Shown here: one piece after another, positions 16,043 to 25,208 of the stretch
Position numbering within the stretch: the stretch's first letter is position 1
How the letters are laid out: each line of letters starts with the position of its first letter
NCBI RefSeq assembly: GCF_030811655.1
Contig: NZ_JAUSRE010000012.1
Span: 83,746-147,745, forward strand
Source: Pseudarthrobacter enclensis
Lineage (GTDB): Bacteria; Actinomycetota; Actinomycetes; Actinomycetales; Micrococcaceae
DNA: 64,000 nucleotides
Reading direction: 5' to 3'
Made by a program: the position numbers and the translations under genes
The notes under the pieces: generated by a model
The model's input: the letters and a program-made list of their open reading frames with translations, nothing else
The model's database searches: none
What the model was told of the DNA's origin: nothing

Positions 16043-17823
16043 TGACGGAGACGCTCTTTGGCGGCCCCACCCTGCCTCCGGCGTACCCGGAACGCGCAGC
16101 CTGGGGAACCGCCCCGAAACTGCGTGCCTGGCAGCAGGAAGCCCTTGACCTCTACCTGAAGAACAGCCCCCGCGACTTCCTCGCGGTGGCCACCCCCGGC
16201 GCCGGTAAAACTACCTTCGCGCTCCGGATCGCGTCCACGCTGATCGACTCCGGTGCCGTCAACCGGGTGACCATCGTGGCACCAACGGACCACCTGAAAC
16301 GGCAGTGGGCGGACGCGGCCGCCAAGGTGGGAATCGCCATCGACCCCAACTTCAAGAACTCCGACGGCCAGCACGGCCGCGGTTTCATCGGCGTCGCGGT
16401 CACCTACGCCCAGGTGGCCAGCAAGCCGCTGCTGCACCGGGCCAAGACCGAGGCAGCCCGCACCCTGGTGATCCTGGACGAGATCCACCACGGCGGCGAA
16501 GCCCTGTCCTGGGGCGACGGCCTGCGCGAGGCGTTCGATCCCGCGGTGCGACGGCTGTCCCTCACCGGTACCCCGTTCCGTTCAGACACCTCACCCATCC
16601 CGTTCGTGGAGTACGCCGAGGACCGCGACGGCATCCGGCGTTCCAAGGCCGACTACACCTACGGCTACGGCAACGCCCTCCGCGACCATGTGGTGCGGCC
16701 CGTAATGTTCATGGCCTACTCCGGCCAGATGCGCTGGCGCACCAGCGCCGGCGAGGAAATGGCCGCCTCCCTGGGCGAAGCCGCTGTCACCAAGGACATC
16801 ACCAGCCACGCCTGGCGGACTGCGCTGAACCCGGCGGGGGAGTGGATCCCCGCGGTCCTGGCCGGTGCCGACAAACGGCTCAGCGAGGTCCGCCGCACGG
16901 TTCCGGACGCGGGCGGCCTGGTGATCGCCACCGACCACGAGGATGCGCGGGCCTACGCGGGGCAGTTGAAGAGGATTACGGGCGAGTCACCCACGGTCAT
17001 CCTGTCCGATGACGCCAAGGCGTCGAGCAAGATCGAGGAATTTTCCGCCGGCGACAAGCGCTGGATGGTGGCTGTCCGCATGGTGTCCGAGGGCGTGGAC
17101 GTGCCCCGGCTGTCCGTGGGCGTCTACGCCACCTCCACCTCCACCCCGCTCTTTTTCGCCCAGGCCGTGGGACGCTTTGTGCGTGCCCGCAAAAGGGGCG
17201 AGACGGCGTCGGTCTTCCTGCCCTCCGTGCCCCAGTTGATGGCGCTGGCCAACTCCATGGAAATGGAGCGGGACCATGCTCTGGACCGGCCGGAAAAAGA
17301 GGACGGCGACGGCCTTTTTAACCCGGAAGATTCACTGATGGAGGAGGCCAACCGCGAGGACAAAGCCTCGGACAGCCTCACCAAGGGCAAATTCGAGGCA
17401 TTGGATTCGCAGGCTTCCTTTGACAGGGTCCTGTTCGACGGCGGCGAGTTCGGCACCGGCGGTGAAGTTGGGTCCGACGACGAAATGGACTTCCTGGGCA
17501 TCCCGGGCCTGCTGGATGCCGAGCAGGTGGGCACGCTGCTGCGCCAGCGTCAGCACGAACAGCTGAACCGCAAGAACCGGAAGGCGCCCGCGGCTGCAGA
17601 AAGCCAGGTCCCCGCCGTTCCGGACCACCGGATGCTGATGGACCTTCGCAATGAGCTGGCCAAGAATGTGGCCGCCTGGGCTGCCAGGACCGGCACGCCG
17701 CACGGCGTGGTGCACACCAAGCTCCGCACAGTTTGCGGCGGCCCTCCCGTGGCACAGGCCAACGAGGAGCAGCTGAAGTCACGGCTGCGCAAGCTTCAGG
17801 ACTGGTTCGTGGGCCGCAAGTAG
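16042..17823 (+). CDS. DEAD/DEAH-type (DEIH) superfamily 2 helicase
   Basis: 593 residues. The N-terminal RecA domain has Walker A TPGAGKT, DEIH (motif II) and LTGTP (motif III). The second domain has VRMVSEGVDVPRLSVGVY (motif V) and AVGRFVRARKRG (motif VI). The last 150 residues are acidic and unstructured-looking with a C-terminal helical piece. It resembles the UvrB/Ski2-like helicases of restriction-type systems, but no nuclease partner is adjacent. It is coupled to DUF3039 and ends 4 bases before the pncA stop on the other strand. Confidence 0.88.
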   Translation: MTETLFGGPTLPPAYPERAAWGTAPKLRAWQQEALDLYLKNSPRDFLAVATPGAGKTTFALRIASTLIDSGAVNRVTIVAPTDHLKRQWADAAAKVGIAIDPNFKNSDGQHGRGFIGVAVTYAQVASKPLLHRAKTEAARTLVILDEIHHGGEALSWGDGLREAFDPAVRRLSLTGTPFRSDTSPIPFVEYAEDRDGIRRSKADYTYGYGNALRDHVVRPVMFMAYSGQMRWRTSAGEEMAASLGEAAVTKDITSHAWRTALNPAGEWIPAVLAGADKRLSEVRRTVPDAGGLVIATDHEDARAYAGQLKRITGESPTVILSDDAKASSKIEEFSAGDKRWMVAVRMVSEGVDVPRLSVGVYATSTSTPLFFAQAVGRFVRARKRGETASVFLPSVPQLMALANSMEMERDHALDRPEKEDGDGLFNPEDSLMEEANREDKASDSLTKGKFEALDSQASFDRVLFDGGEFGTGGEVGSDDEMDFLGIPGLLDAEQVGTLLRQRQHEQLNRKNRKAPAAAESQVPAVPDHRMLMDLRNELAKNVAAWAARTGTPHGVVHTKLRTVCGGPPVAQANEEQLKSRLRKLQDWFVGRK

Positions 17824-17827
17824 CGGC

Positions 17828-18457
17828 TCAGGCGACGTCCGCCCCGCCGAGTTCCAGCTCGGCGACGGTGTCTTCCAGGTCCTCGGCGATTCCCGCGGTC
17901 AACGAGCGGACCACGGTCACCCCGTAGCCGGCCTGGACGGCATCGAGGGCGGTTGCCTTCACGCAGTAGTCGGTGGCGATGCCGACCACCACCACGTCCT
18001 CCACGTCGTGGCTTTGGAGCCAGTCGTCAAGGCCGATGGCATCCTCGTCGGACTCAGGCGCGCCGGCACCGCCGGGCAGTCCGGGCTGGCGCTCCCCGGT
18101 GGGCACGGCGTCTTCGGGGGCCAGCAGGCCTTCGAAGCCTGAGTATGCGGCCGCGAACTGGCCCTTCCGGAAGTACGCGTCGATGTATTCGGTGTCCAGG
18201 TCCGGGTGGAGCTCGGCTCCGCGGGTGCCGGCCACGCAGTGCCGCGGCCAGCTGTCCCTGTAATCGGGCGTGTCGGAGAAGTGGCTGCCGGGATCGATGT
18301 GCCAGTCCTGGGTCGCTACCACGTGGTCGAAGTCGTTGTGGTGGGCGTCCAGGTACTCGCTGATGACGCCGGCCACGGCCGCCCCGCCGGGAACGGCGAG
18401 CGAGCCGCCCTCGCAGAAATCGTTCTGGACGTCCACGATGATCAATGCGCGGGCCAT
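17828..18457 (-). CDS. pncA: Nicotinamidase / pyrazinamidase
   Basis: 209 residues, isochorismatase fold. The catalytic triad is D9, K98 and C165 (VVGIATDYCVKATA), and D51, H53 and H59 can bind the metal. It hydrolyses nicotinamide to nicotinate for NAD salvage. A stretch of about 25 extra residues (PTGERQPGLPGGAGAPESDED) lengthens the loop before the cysteine strand compared with mycobacterial PncA. The ATG overlaps the pncB stop by one base (TGATG), so pncB and pncA form an operon. Confidence 0.95.
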   Translation of the reverse strand: MARALIIVDVQNDFCEGGSLAVPGGAAVAGVISEYLDAHHNDFDHVVATQDWHIDPGSHFSDTPDYRDSWPRHCVAGTRGAELHPDLDTEYIDAYFRKGQFAAAYSGFEGLLAPEDAVPTGERQPGLPGGAGAPESDEDAIGLDDWLQSHDVEDVVVVGIATDYCVKATALDAVQAGYGVTVVRSLTAGIAEDLEDTVAELELGGADVA

Positions 18458-19785
18458 CAGTGCTCCTCGTAGATCGTAGGGATTGCGGCGTCCCCTCGCT
18501 GCAGGCGGTTAACCACGGGCGGCAGTTCCGCCATGGAGTCCGCATGGCGCTGCCGCGCGCGGAGCACGCCCTCGTGCCCGGTCCAGCCGGGCAGCAGCTC
18601 GCCGTTCTTCATGAACTGCTGCAGCAGCGGACGGTCGTTGCCGTCGTCCTCCGGCCGGTGGCCCACGCCTACCACCTCCGCAGTGGCGGTGCCGCGTTCG
18701 TCCAGTTTCCGCAGCGCATACTTCCGGCCGCCCACGCTGACCTTGTTCTTGGCCGCCTTGGCCACGGGAACGAAGTTGCCGTCGTTGTCCGCCCGGCTGA
18801 CCAGCTTGTAGACCATGCTGGCCGTGGGCGCACCGGAGCCTGTCACCAGCGACGTGCCCACGCCGTAGGAGTCCACCGGGGCTGACTGCAGGGCCGCGAT
18901 TGCATATTCATCCAGGTCGGAGGTGACCACGATCCTGGTGTGCTCGTTCCCCAGGTCGTCCAAGAGCCGGCGCACCCACTGCGCCTGGGCCACCAGGTCG
19001 CCTGAGTCCAGCCGGACGGCGCCAAGCCGGGGCCCTGCCAGCTCAACGGCCGTCCGGACGGCCTTCTCGACGTCGTACGTATCCACCAGCAGGGACGTGC
19101 CCTCACCCAGTGAAGCAATCTGGGCCTCGAAGGCCTCCCGCTCGGTGTCGTGCAGCAGCGTGAAGGAGTGGGCAGCTGTTCCTACGGTCTTCACGCCGTA
19201 GCGGATGCCCGCCTCCAGGTTCGAGGTGCTGTCAAAGCCGGCAATGATGGCCGCCCTGGCCGAGGCTGTGGCGGCTTCCTCATGGGTGCGCCGCGAGCCC
19301 ATCTCGATGCAGGGCCGGCCGCCGGCAGCGCTGACCATGCGGGACGCAGCGGAGGCAATGGCGGTGTCGTGGTTAAGCACGGACAGCAGGTAGGTCTCCA
19401 GCATGCAGGCTTCGGCGAAGGTGCCCTCCACGACCAGGATCGGGGAGTTGGGGAAGTAGGCCTCGCCCTCGGCATAGCCCCAGATGTCGCCTGCGAACCG
19501 GTAGCTGGCCAGGTACTCCAGGGTTTCGCGGTTGACCACCTTGGTACGTTCCAGGAACTCCAGTTCCGCCTCGCCGAAGCGGAAGTTTGCAATCCCCTCC
19601 AGGAGACGCCCCGTGCCGGCCACGATCCCGTAGCGCCGGCCGTCGGGAAGGCGCCGTGCGAAAGCCTCAAACACAGATCTGCGGTGCGCCGCCCCCGAGT
19701 GGAGGGACGCCTGCAGCATGGTCAGCTCGTAGTGGTCTGTGTAAAAGGACGTGCGGGGATGGTCCCAGCCGGCGGAGGTGCTCAC
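18457..19785 (-). CDS. pncB: Nicotinate phosphoribosyltransferase
   Basis: 442 residues from the chosen start. Family motifs include TDHYELTML near the N-terminus, EMGSRRTHEEAA and AVRLDSGDLVAQA. It joins nicotinate to PRPP with ATP to give nicotinate mononucleotide, directly after the pncA step. The GTG at 19785 was chosen because a TAGAGT box lies 7 bases upstream; in-frame GTGs at 19794 and 19806 are less likely. It is divergent from clpS as in M. tuberculosis (Rv1330c/Rv1331). Confidence 0.95.
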   Translation of the reverse strand: MSTSAGWDHPRTSFYTDHYELTMLQASLHSGAAHRRSVFEAFARRLPDGRRYGIVAGTGRLLEGIANFRFGEAELEFLERTKVVNRETLEYLASYRFAGDIWGYAEGEAYFPNSPILVVEGTFAEACMLETYLLSVLNHDTAIASAASRMVSAAGGRPCIEMGSRRTHEEAATASARAAIIAGFDSTSNLEAGIRYGVKTVGTAAHSFTLLHDTEREAFEAQIASLGEGTSLLVDTYDVEKAVRTAVELAGPRLGAVRLDSGDLVAQAQWVRRLLDDLGNEHTRIVVTSDLDEYAIAALQSAPVDSYGVGTSLVTGSGAPTASMVYKLVSRADNDGNFVPVAKAAKNKVSVGGRKYALRKLDERGTATAEVVGVGHRPEDDGNDRPLLQQFMKNGELLPGWTGHEGVLRARQRHADSMAELPPVVNRLQRGDAAIPTIYEEH

Positions 19786-19792
19786 GAAAATC

Positions 19793-19798
19793 ACTCTA
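19793..19798 (-). promoter_or_regulatory. -10 box of pncB-pncA (leaderless)
   Basis: TAGAGT on the minus strand ends 7 bases before the GTG at 19785. No match to the palindrome found before nrtR was seen here. Confidence 0.5.
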
Positions 19799-19869
19799 GT
19801 CCCCACCGGCTCCCACGTCTCGCTTCGCTTCGCCGCGGGGCCCTCGCCGGCGTGGGCCCTTCATCCTCA

Positions 19870-19875
19870 TAGAAT
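19870..19875 (+). promoter_or_regulatory. -10 box of clpS (leaderless)
   Basis: TAGAAT ends 6 bases before the ATG at 19882. Confidence 0.5.
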
Positions 19876-19881
19876 GTACAG

Positions 19882-20265
19882 ATGACCATAAGCGTTGCGC
19901 CCGGCCCTGATACACAGGAGGGCGTCCGGACCGGCACGGCAGAGTCCACCGACTCCCTGACCGCTCCGGACATCCCCTGGAACCTGGTGATCTGGAACGA
20001 TCCCGTCAATCTCATGAGCTACGTCAGCTATGTGTTCCAAAGCTACTTCGGCTACTCCGAGACCAAGGCGAACAAGCTGATGATGGAAGTCCATAAGAAG
20101 GGCCGCTCCATCGTCGCCTCGGGCAGCAAGGAACAGGTGGAGCGCCACGCGGTGGCCATGCACGGGTTTGGACTCTGGGCCACTGTGGAAAAGGCCAGCG
20201 GGGGCCCCGGCGGCAAGTCAGGAAAGTCCGGCGGTCCGGGCCAGGGTAAGGGGAAGCGTGGCTAA
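19882..20265 (+). CDS. clpS: ATP-dependent Clp protease adapter ClpS
   Basis: 127 residues. The ClpS core is plain: WNLVIWNDPVNLMSYVSYVF, then TKANKLMMEVHKKGRSIV and ERHAVAMHGFGLWATV. ClpS binds the ClpA/ClpC N-domain and delivers N-degron substrates to ClpP. The C-terminal Gly/Lys tail of about 20 residues is disordered. It overlaps the DUF2017 gene by 8 bases. The order pncB, clpS, DUF2017 is conserved in Actinobacteria. Confidence 0.95.
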   Translation: MTISVAPGPDTQEGVRTGTAESTDSLTAPDIPWNLVIWNDPVNLMSYVSYVFQSYFGYSETKANKLMMEVHKKGRSIVASGSKEQVERHAVAMHGFGLWATVEKASGGPGGKSGKSGGPGQGKGKRG

Positions 20266-20824
20266 GGCATTCAAGTACGGACTCAAAGGCATTACCGGTT
20301 TCCTCGAACCGGCTGAACGCGATCTGCTCCGCAGCCTGATCAATGACGTCATCTCCATGCTCCAGCCCGAGGACCGCACGGGGCAGGACCCGTTGGCCGC
20401 CCTGATCGGCCTGGACATGGATGTGGCCGAGCCAACCGACCGTGCGGTCAAGAGACTGCTGCCCAACGTGGTGAAGAACGACGGCGAAGCCTCCCTTGAG
20501 TTCCGCCAGCTCACCGAACGCTCGCTCAGGGAAACAAAGATCGGCGCCCTGCGCGCGGCCGCACTGGACCTCGACAAGGACGAAATCGTGCTGACGGCCG
20601 ATGGGGCAAAGCACTGGTCCATGGCACTGAACGATGTGCGCCTGGTGCTGGCGGAGCGGCTGGACATCAGGGATGAAGCGGACGCCGAGCACGTGCACCG
20701 CATGCAGGACTGGTCCCAGGCGGAGGATGTTGAGAGCTACCTGGCGCTCGTCTACAACTTCACCACCTGGTTGCAGGAATCCCTGGTACAGGCCATGCTG
20801 CAGTCCATGGAATCCCGCCGGTGA
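20258..20824 (+). CDS. DUF2017 family protein
   Basis: 188 residues from a GTG that overlaps the end of clpS by 8 bases. It is mostly helical; conserved pieces include FLEPAERDLLRSLINDVISML and DWSQAEDVESYLALVYNFTTWLQESLVQAML. Function unknown; the fixed place after clpS suggests a link to regulated proteolysis, which is inference. Confidence 0.85.
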   Translation: MAKAFKYGLKGITGFLEPAERDLLRSLINDVISMLQPEDRTGQDPLAALIGLDMDVAEPTDRAVKRLLPNVVKNDGEASLEFRQLTERSLRETKIGALRAAALDLDKDEIVLTADGAKHWSMALNDVRLVLAERLDIRDEADAEHVHRMQDWSQAEDVESYLALVYNFTTWLQESLVQAMLQSMESRR

Positions 20825-20929
20825 GCTGCGGCGGCCAGGGGGAGGCCGTCCGCTGTGACGCAGCAGACACGAGTTCCCGGACACAAGATGATGGCTGAGG
20901 CTTCCGGGACCACCTATCCTCGAATAATC

Positions 20930-21961
20930 ATGAGAACAGCCTCGAGCGCGGAACTGCCGGCGGAAACACAGCCCGGGCCTGCCGCAAGCGACCTTCCTGC
21001 CGCAGCCCCGGAAGCCCGGCCCATCGGCGTCTTCGACTCCGGCGTTGGCGGGCTCACCGTGGCCAGGTCCATCATCGACCAGCTTCCCAACGAGTCCATT
21101 CTCTATGTGGGGGACACCGCCCACGGCCCCTACGGGCCGCTGCCCATTGCGGAGGTGCGGGCCAACGCGCTGGGCGTGATGGACGAACTCGTGGATTCCG
21201 GCGTCAAGCTGCTCACCATCGCCTGCAACTCGGCGTCGGCCGCTGTCCTGCGGGACGCCCGTGAGCGCTACACCGCCAAGTACGGCATCCCGGTCATCGA
21301 GGTCATCCAGCCCGCCGTCCGGCGCGCCGTCGCAGCAACCCGCAGCGGGAAAGTCGGCGTCATCGGAACCTCGGCAACGGTGGGATCACGTGCGTACGAA
21401 GACACGTTCGCGGCCGCTCCGGACCTGGACATCACTTCGGTGGCGTGCCCGGAATTCGTCAGCTACGTGGAAGCCGGCATCACTACGGGGCCGGAGTTGC
21501 TGGCCATCGCGGAGGAATACCTTGCCCCGCTGAAGGCCGCCGCCGTGGACACCGTGGTCCTGGGCTGCACCCACTACCCGTTGCTGACCGGCGTGATCTC
21601 CTATGTCATGGGCGCTGATGTCACCCTGGTCTCCAGCGCGGAGGAAACCGCCAAGGACGTGTACCGCGCCCTGGCCACCCACAACCTGCAGCGGACCTCA
21701 GAGGCGCCGCCGGAGCACCACTTCGTGGCCACCGGCGACGCCGCACAATTCGAGGCACTGGCCCGGCGGTTCCTGGGTCCGGAAGTATTGTCCGTCCGCC
21801 ACGTGGACCATGTGGCCGCGCAATACCCCACCGGCAGCCTCGCCCGGATCACCCCCGAAATGATCGCGGCAGCCCAGAGCGCCCGCAACCGCCCGCGCAT
21901 CTCCAACTTCGTCGGAGGCGGATTCGCCGAGGCGGGACGCGGCGGAGGGCCCACCCGGTGA
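20930..21961 (+). CDS. murI: Glutamate racemase
   Basis: 343 residues. [14 protein letters not shown] and the two catalytic cysteines in [10 protein letters not shown] and [11 protein letters not shown] identify it. It interconverts L- and D-glutamate for peptidoglycan. The N-terminus has about 35 extra residues before the core compared with typical MurI. ATG 20930 was chosen; TATCCT lies 9 bases upstream, giving a very short leader, and earlier GTG/ATG codons at 20855 and 20888 are possible. It shares GTGA with the next gene. Confidence 0.93.
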   Translation: MRTASSAELPAETQPGPAASDLPAAAPEARPIGVFDSGVGGLTVARSIIDQLPNESILYVGDTAHGPYGPLPIAEVRANALGVMDELVDSGVKLLTIACNSASAAVLRDARERYTAKYGIPVIEVIQPAVRRAVAATRSGKVGVIGTSATVGSRAYEDTFAAAPDLDITSVACPEFVSYVEAGITTGPELLAIAEEYLAPLKAAAVDTVVLGCTHYPLLTGVISYVMGADVTLVSSAEETAKDVYRALATHNLQRTSEAPPEHHFVATGDAAQFEALARRFLGPEVLSVRHVDHVAAQYPTGSLARITPEMIAAAQSARNRPRISNFVGGGFAEAGRGGGPTR

Positions 21962-22755
21962 AGCTGACCATCGTGGGATGCACGGGCTCGTTTCCCGGGC
22001 CCGGCTCCCCGGCGTCGTGCTACCTCCTGACCGCCAACGATGGCGAGCGGACCTGGAAGGTGGTGATGGACCTCGGCAGCGGTGCCCTCGGAGCCATCCA
22101 GCGGTATACGGACCTGGAAGACATCGACGCCATCTTCCTGACCCACCTGCACCCGGACCACTGCATGGATTTGTGCGGGCTTCATGTTGCCATCCGCTGG
22201 AAGCCCGGCGGCTGGGGCCGCGGCCGGATTCCCGTCTGGGGCCCCGCTGCCACAGCTGACCGCATGGCCACGGCGTACGGCCTGGACCTGGACCCCGGGA
22301 TGCACGAAGAGTTCGACTTCACCAACTGGGCCGAGCGCAAACCCGTGACCGTGGGCCCGTTCACCATCACCCCGTTCGCTGTCAACCACCCCATCGAGGA
22401 GGCCTACGCCCTGCGGGTGGAGGTGGTGGAGCCGGACAAGGATGGTGTCCCCGTGTCCCGGGTCCTCACCTATTCGGGCGATACCGATTCCTGCGCCGGG
22501 CTTGAGGAAGCAGCCAGGGATGCCGACCTGTTCCTGTGCGAGGCTGCCTTCGAGGAAGGCCGCGACGACGGCATCAACGACGTCCACCTGACCGGCAAGC
22601 GGGCGGGGGAGGCCGCGGCCGCAGCCAATGCCCGGCGGCTCCTGCTGACCCACATCCCGGTGTGGACGTCCCAGACCACCGTCATGGCCGAAGCGCGGCC
22701 GGTGTTCCCGGGTGACGTCGCCGTTGCCGTGGCGGGGGTGCACTACACCATCTAG
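21958..22755 (+). CDS. Metallo-beta-lactamase-fold hydrolase, Rv1339-like (candidate cAMP phosphodiesterase)
   Basis: 265 residues. The metal site H63-L-H65-P-D67-H68 ([10 protein letters not shown]) and later histidines in NHPIEEAY and LTHIPVW fit the fold; the last part resembles RNase Z/phosphodiesterase proteins. Between murI and rph it occupies the place of M. tuberculosis Rv1339, reported to be an atypical class II cAMP phosphodiesterase. That function is transferred by gene order and similarity, not shown here. The GTG start overlaps murI by 4 bases. Confidence 0.85.
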   Translation: MKLTIVGCTGSFPGPGSPASCYLLTANDGERTWKVVMDLGSGALGAIQRYTDLEDIDAIFLTHLHPDHCMDLCGLHVAIRWKPGGWGRGRIPVWGPAATADRMATAYGLDLDPGMHEEFDFTNWAERKPVTVGPFTITPFAVNHPIEEAYALRVEVVEPDKDGVPVSRVLTYSGDTDSCAGLEEAARDADLFLCEAAFEEGRDDGINDVHLTGKRAGEAAAAANARRLLLTHIPVWTSQTTVMAEARPVFPGDVAVAVAGVHYTI

Positions 22756-22771
22756 CCGGATCCGGATCCGG
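22756..22771. repeat. 16-base palindrome after the Rv1339-like gene
   Basis: CCGGATCCGGATCCGG is a perfect palindrome beginning right after the stop codon. It is made of overlapping copies of CCGGATCC. It could weakly terminate transcription or be a protein site; no U-tract follows. Confidence 0.4.
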
Positions 22772-22834
22772 GCCCGGCTGCTCCCGGCTGTGCCGCTGAA
22801 TCCCGTGGCGGGCACCCGCGGCATTGGCACTGGA

Positions 22835-22840
22835 TAAGCT
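22835..22840 (+). promoter_or_regulatory. -10 box of rph (leaderless)
   Basis: TAAGCT ends 6 bases before the rph ATG at 22847. Confidence 0.5.
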
Positions 22841-22846
22841 AAAGGC

Positions 22847-23605
22847 ATGACATCTGAAGCAACAGCAGTGCCCATTGTGCGCGCCGACGGCCGTGCCCCC
22901 GACCAGCTCCGGCCCATCAGCATCACCCGCGGATGGTCCAACCAGGCTGAGGGGTCGGCACTGATCGAGTTCGGCAACACCAGGGTGCTGTGCACGGCCT
23001 CGCTGACCGCCGGCGTCCCGCGCTGGCTCAAGGGTGAGGGCCGCGGCTGGGTCACGGCGGAGTACGCCATGCTGCCCCGCGCTACCAACACCAGGTCCGA
23101 CCGGGAGTCCGTCAAGGGGAAGATCGGCGGCCGCACCCACGAGATCTCGCGGCTGATCGGACGCTCCCTGCGTTCCATCATTGACACCAAGGCCCTGGGC
23201 GAAAACACCATCGTGCTGGACTGCGACGTCCTCCAGGCCGACGGCGGTACGCGGACCGCGGCCATCACCGGCGCCTACGTGGCGCTGGCGGACTCCATCC
23301 GGTTCGCCCGCGACAACAAGCTCATCGCCAGGAACGCCCAGCCTCTGCTGGACACCATCGCCGCGGTATCCGTGGGCATCATCGACGGCGTTCCCATGCT
23401 CGACCTGCCCTACGTCGAGGACGTCCGGGCCGAAACCGACATGAACGTGGTGGTCACGGGGGCCGGGAAGTTCGTGGAGGTGCAGGGTACCGCCGAGGGC
23501 GCACCGTTCGACCGGGATGAGCTGAACCAACTCCTGGACCTGGCACTGCTGGGCACCGCCCAGCTCGCCGCCATCCAGCGCGAGACCCTGGCGGACACGC
23601 TGTGA
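22847..23605 (+). CDS. rph: Ribonuclease PH
   Basis: 252 residues. Opening [19 protein letters not shown], the phosphate/RNA region [31 protein letters not shown] (positions ~83-113), and [20 protein letters not shown] are diagnostic. It is a phosphorolytic 3' exoribonuclease that trims tRNA precursors as a hexamer. It shares GTGA with rdgB, so they are co-expressed, matching Rv1340-Rv1341. Confidence 0.96.
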   Translation: MTSEATAVPIVRADGRAPDQLRPISITRGWSNQAEGSALIEFGNTRVLCTASLTAGVPRWLKGEGRGWVTAEYAMLPRATNTRSDRESVKGKIGGRTHEISRLIGRSLRSIIDTKALGENTIVLDCDVLQADGGTRTAAITGAYVALADSIRFARDNKLIARNAQPLLDTIAAVSVGIIDGVPMLDLPYVEDVRAETDMNVVVTGAGKFVEVQGTAEGAPFDRDELNQLLDLALLGTAQLAAIQRETLADTL

Positions 23606-24249
23606 GCAGTGCTGGTCCCCGCCTGGTGCTCGCCACCCACAACAAGGGCAAACTTCGCGAGCTCCGTGAACTGCTGCGCGGACAGGTACCAGGGCTCGAC
23701 GTCGACACCCAGGTGGTGGACGCAGCTGCGGCGGGTGCGCCGGACGTCCTGGAGACCGGCGTCACCTTCGCCGAGAATTCCCTGCTGAAGGCGCGGGCAG
23801 TGGCCGGCGCTACGGGCCTGGTGGCAATCGCGGACGACTCAGGGCTGGCCGTGGATGTCATGGGCGGCGCTCCCGGGATCTTCTCGGCGCGGTGGGCGGG
23901 GCGGCACGGTGATGATGCTGCCAATCTCGAACTCCTGCTGAACCAGCTGTCCGACGTCCCGGATGAGCACCGGGGTGCGGCGTTCGTGTGCGCCGCGGCC
24001 CTGGCCATGCCGGCGGACGCGGAGGGCCCGGGACGCGGGGTTGTGGAGTACGGGCAGCTGGAAGGCATCCTCCTCCGCGAACCGCGGGGCGCAGGGGGCT
24101 TTGGCTACGATCCGGTCCTGCAGCCTTCGGGCGAGGACCGAAGCTGCGCCGAACTGTCCGCCGAGGAAAAGAACGCCATCAGCCACCGGGGCAAGGCTTT
24201 CCGGGCGCTCCTGCCCTCCATCGTGGCAGCCCTGGAGGCTGCAGGCTAG
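23602..24249 (+). CDS. rdgB: Non-canonical purine NTP pyrophosphatase (RdgB/HAM1)
   Basis: 215 residues. [15 protein letters not shown] near the N-terminus and [20 protein letters not shown] are the HAM1 signatures. It removes dITP, XTP and similar bases from the nucleotide pool, preventing mutation. The GTG start overlaps the rph stop by 4 bases. A strong terminator lies 14 bases past its stop. Confidence 0.95.
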   Translation: MSSAGPRLVLATHNKGKLRELRELLRGQVPGLDVDTQVVDAAAAGAPDVLETGVTFAENSLLKARAVAGATGLVAIADDSGLAVDVMGGAPGIFSARWAGRHGDDAANLELLLNQLSDVPDEHRGAAFVCAAALAMPADAEGPGRGVVEYGQLEGILLREPRGAGGFGYDPVLQPSGEDRSCAELSAEEKNAISHRGKAFRALLPSIVAALEAAG

Positions 24250-24262
24250 GCACAGGTGCCGC

Positions 24263-24314
24263 AAAAAAGGTGCGCACCCGGCTGGAAACATCCAGCGGGG
24301 TGCGCACCTTCTTT
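24263..24314. terminator. Bidirectional terminator between rdgB and dedA
   Basis: Arms of 20 bases at 24267-24286 and 24291-24310 pair with one mismatch around an AACA loop. AAAAAA precedes the stem and CTTT follows it, so it can end transcripts from both convergent genes; on the minus strand the tail is six U. Confidence 0.85.
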
Positions 24315-24337
24315 GGCGGTGTGCCCGGGGGGAAGCG

Positions 24338-25141
24338 CTACTCCGGGCGGCCGTGCAGGTTGCGGTGCGTCTTCTGCTCCTCTTCCGGCTCGTGTTCCTC
24401 GATGAACTCATCAACGGTATCGGTGCCGAAGGTTTGTGCCTGGCGCCGGGCGGACAGGCCGCGCAGGAGTTCGATGCCGATGGGGATCACGGAGAGCAGC
24501 ACGATGGCGATGAAAATGATGTCAAGGTTGTCGCGGACCCAGGGAACCTTGTCGCCGAGCAGGTAGCCGAGGAGGGTCACGCCGGCACCCCACAGCAGCG
24601 CGCCGATGACGTTGTAGATGAAGAACTTCCGCTTGCTCATCTGCGCGACGCCGACGATCACGGGCACAAAGGTGCGGATGATGGGTACGAAGCGGGCCAG
24701 AATCAGGGCCTTGCCGCCGTGCTTCTCGAAGAAGGCGTGGGCATTTTCAACGTTCTCCCGCTTGAACAGCTTTGAGTTGGGTCTGTTGAAGATCGCCGGC
24801 CCCGCCTTGGATCCGATGAGGTAGCCGGCCTGGTTGCCGATGATGGCGGAGACCGCAACCAGCAGTGCCAGGAGCCAGATGTTGAACTTGATGGTGTCAG
24901 TGGCCACCAGCAGGCCTGCGGTGAACAGCATGGAGTCGCCCGGCAGGAAGAACCCCACCAGCAGGCCGGTTTCGGCGAAGATGATCCCGCACACCAGCAG
25001 GACCACCCACGGGGCGAGCGCGGGATCAGCCAGGAAGACCTGGGGGTTCAGCCAGTCGGGCAGGAACGAAGCCATTTTCGGCTGGACCGGTCCCGCGCCG
25101 AGCATGGACACAGCGAGGTCATTCATCACAGGAAAGTTCAC
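24338..25141 (-). CDS. DedA family membrane protein
   Basis: 267 residues with about five or six hydrophobic segments. FFLPGDSMLFTAG, then GNQAGYLIGSKAG, FEKHGGKALILARFVPIIRTFVPVIVG are standard DedA motifs. Recent work links DedA proteins to lipid-carrier (undecaprenyl phosphate) flipping and membrane homeostasis; which lipid applies here is unknown. A GTG at 25141 with TACCCT 6 bases upstream is the likely start; ATG 25126 is possible. Confidence 0.9.
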   Translation of the reverse strand: MNFPVMNDLAVSMLGAGPVQPKMASFLPDWLNPQVFLADPALAPWVVLLVCGIIFAETGLLVGFFLPGDSMLFTAGLLVATDTIKFNIWLLALLVAVSAIIGNQAGYLIGSKAGPAIFNRPNSKLFKRENVENAHAFFEKHGGKALILARFVPIIRTFVPVIVGVAQMSKRKFFIYNVIGALLWGAGVTLLGYLLGDKVPWVRDNLDIIFIAIVLLSVIPIGIELLRGLSARRQAQTFGTDTVDEFIEEHEPEEEQKTHRNLHGRPE

Positions 25142-25147
25142 CCCTCA

Positions 25148-25153
25148 AGGGTA
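25148..25153 (-). promoter_or_regulatory. -10 box of the dedA gene (leaderless)
   Basis: TACCCT on the minus strand ends 6 bases before the GTG at 25141. Confidence 0.45.
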
Positions 25154-25195
25154 CTTGACGGGCCTGTGCCTCCCGGGTTGGGGCGGTGGCGGCGG

Positions 25196-25201
25196 TAAGG
25201 T
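25196..25201 (+). promoter_or_regulatory. -10 box of the exonuclease gene (leaderless)
   Basis: TAAGGT ends 7 bases before the GTG at 25209. It lies back to back with the dedA -10, only 42 bases away. Confidence 0.5.
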
Positions 25202-25208
25202 AGGGGCC

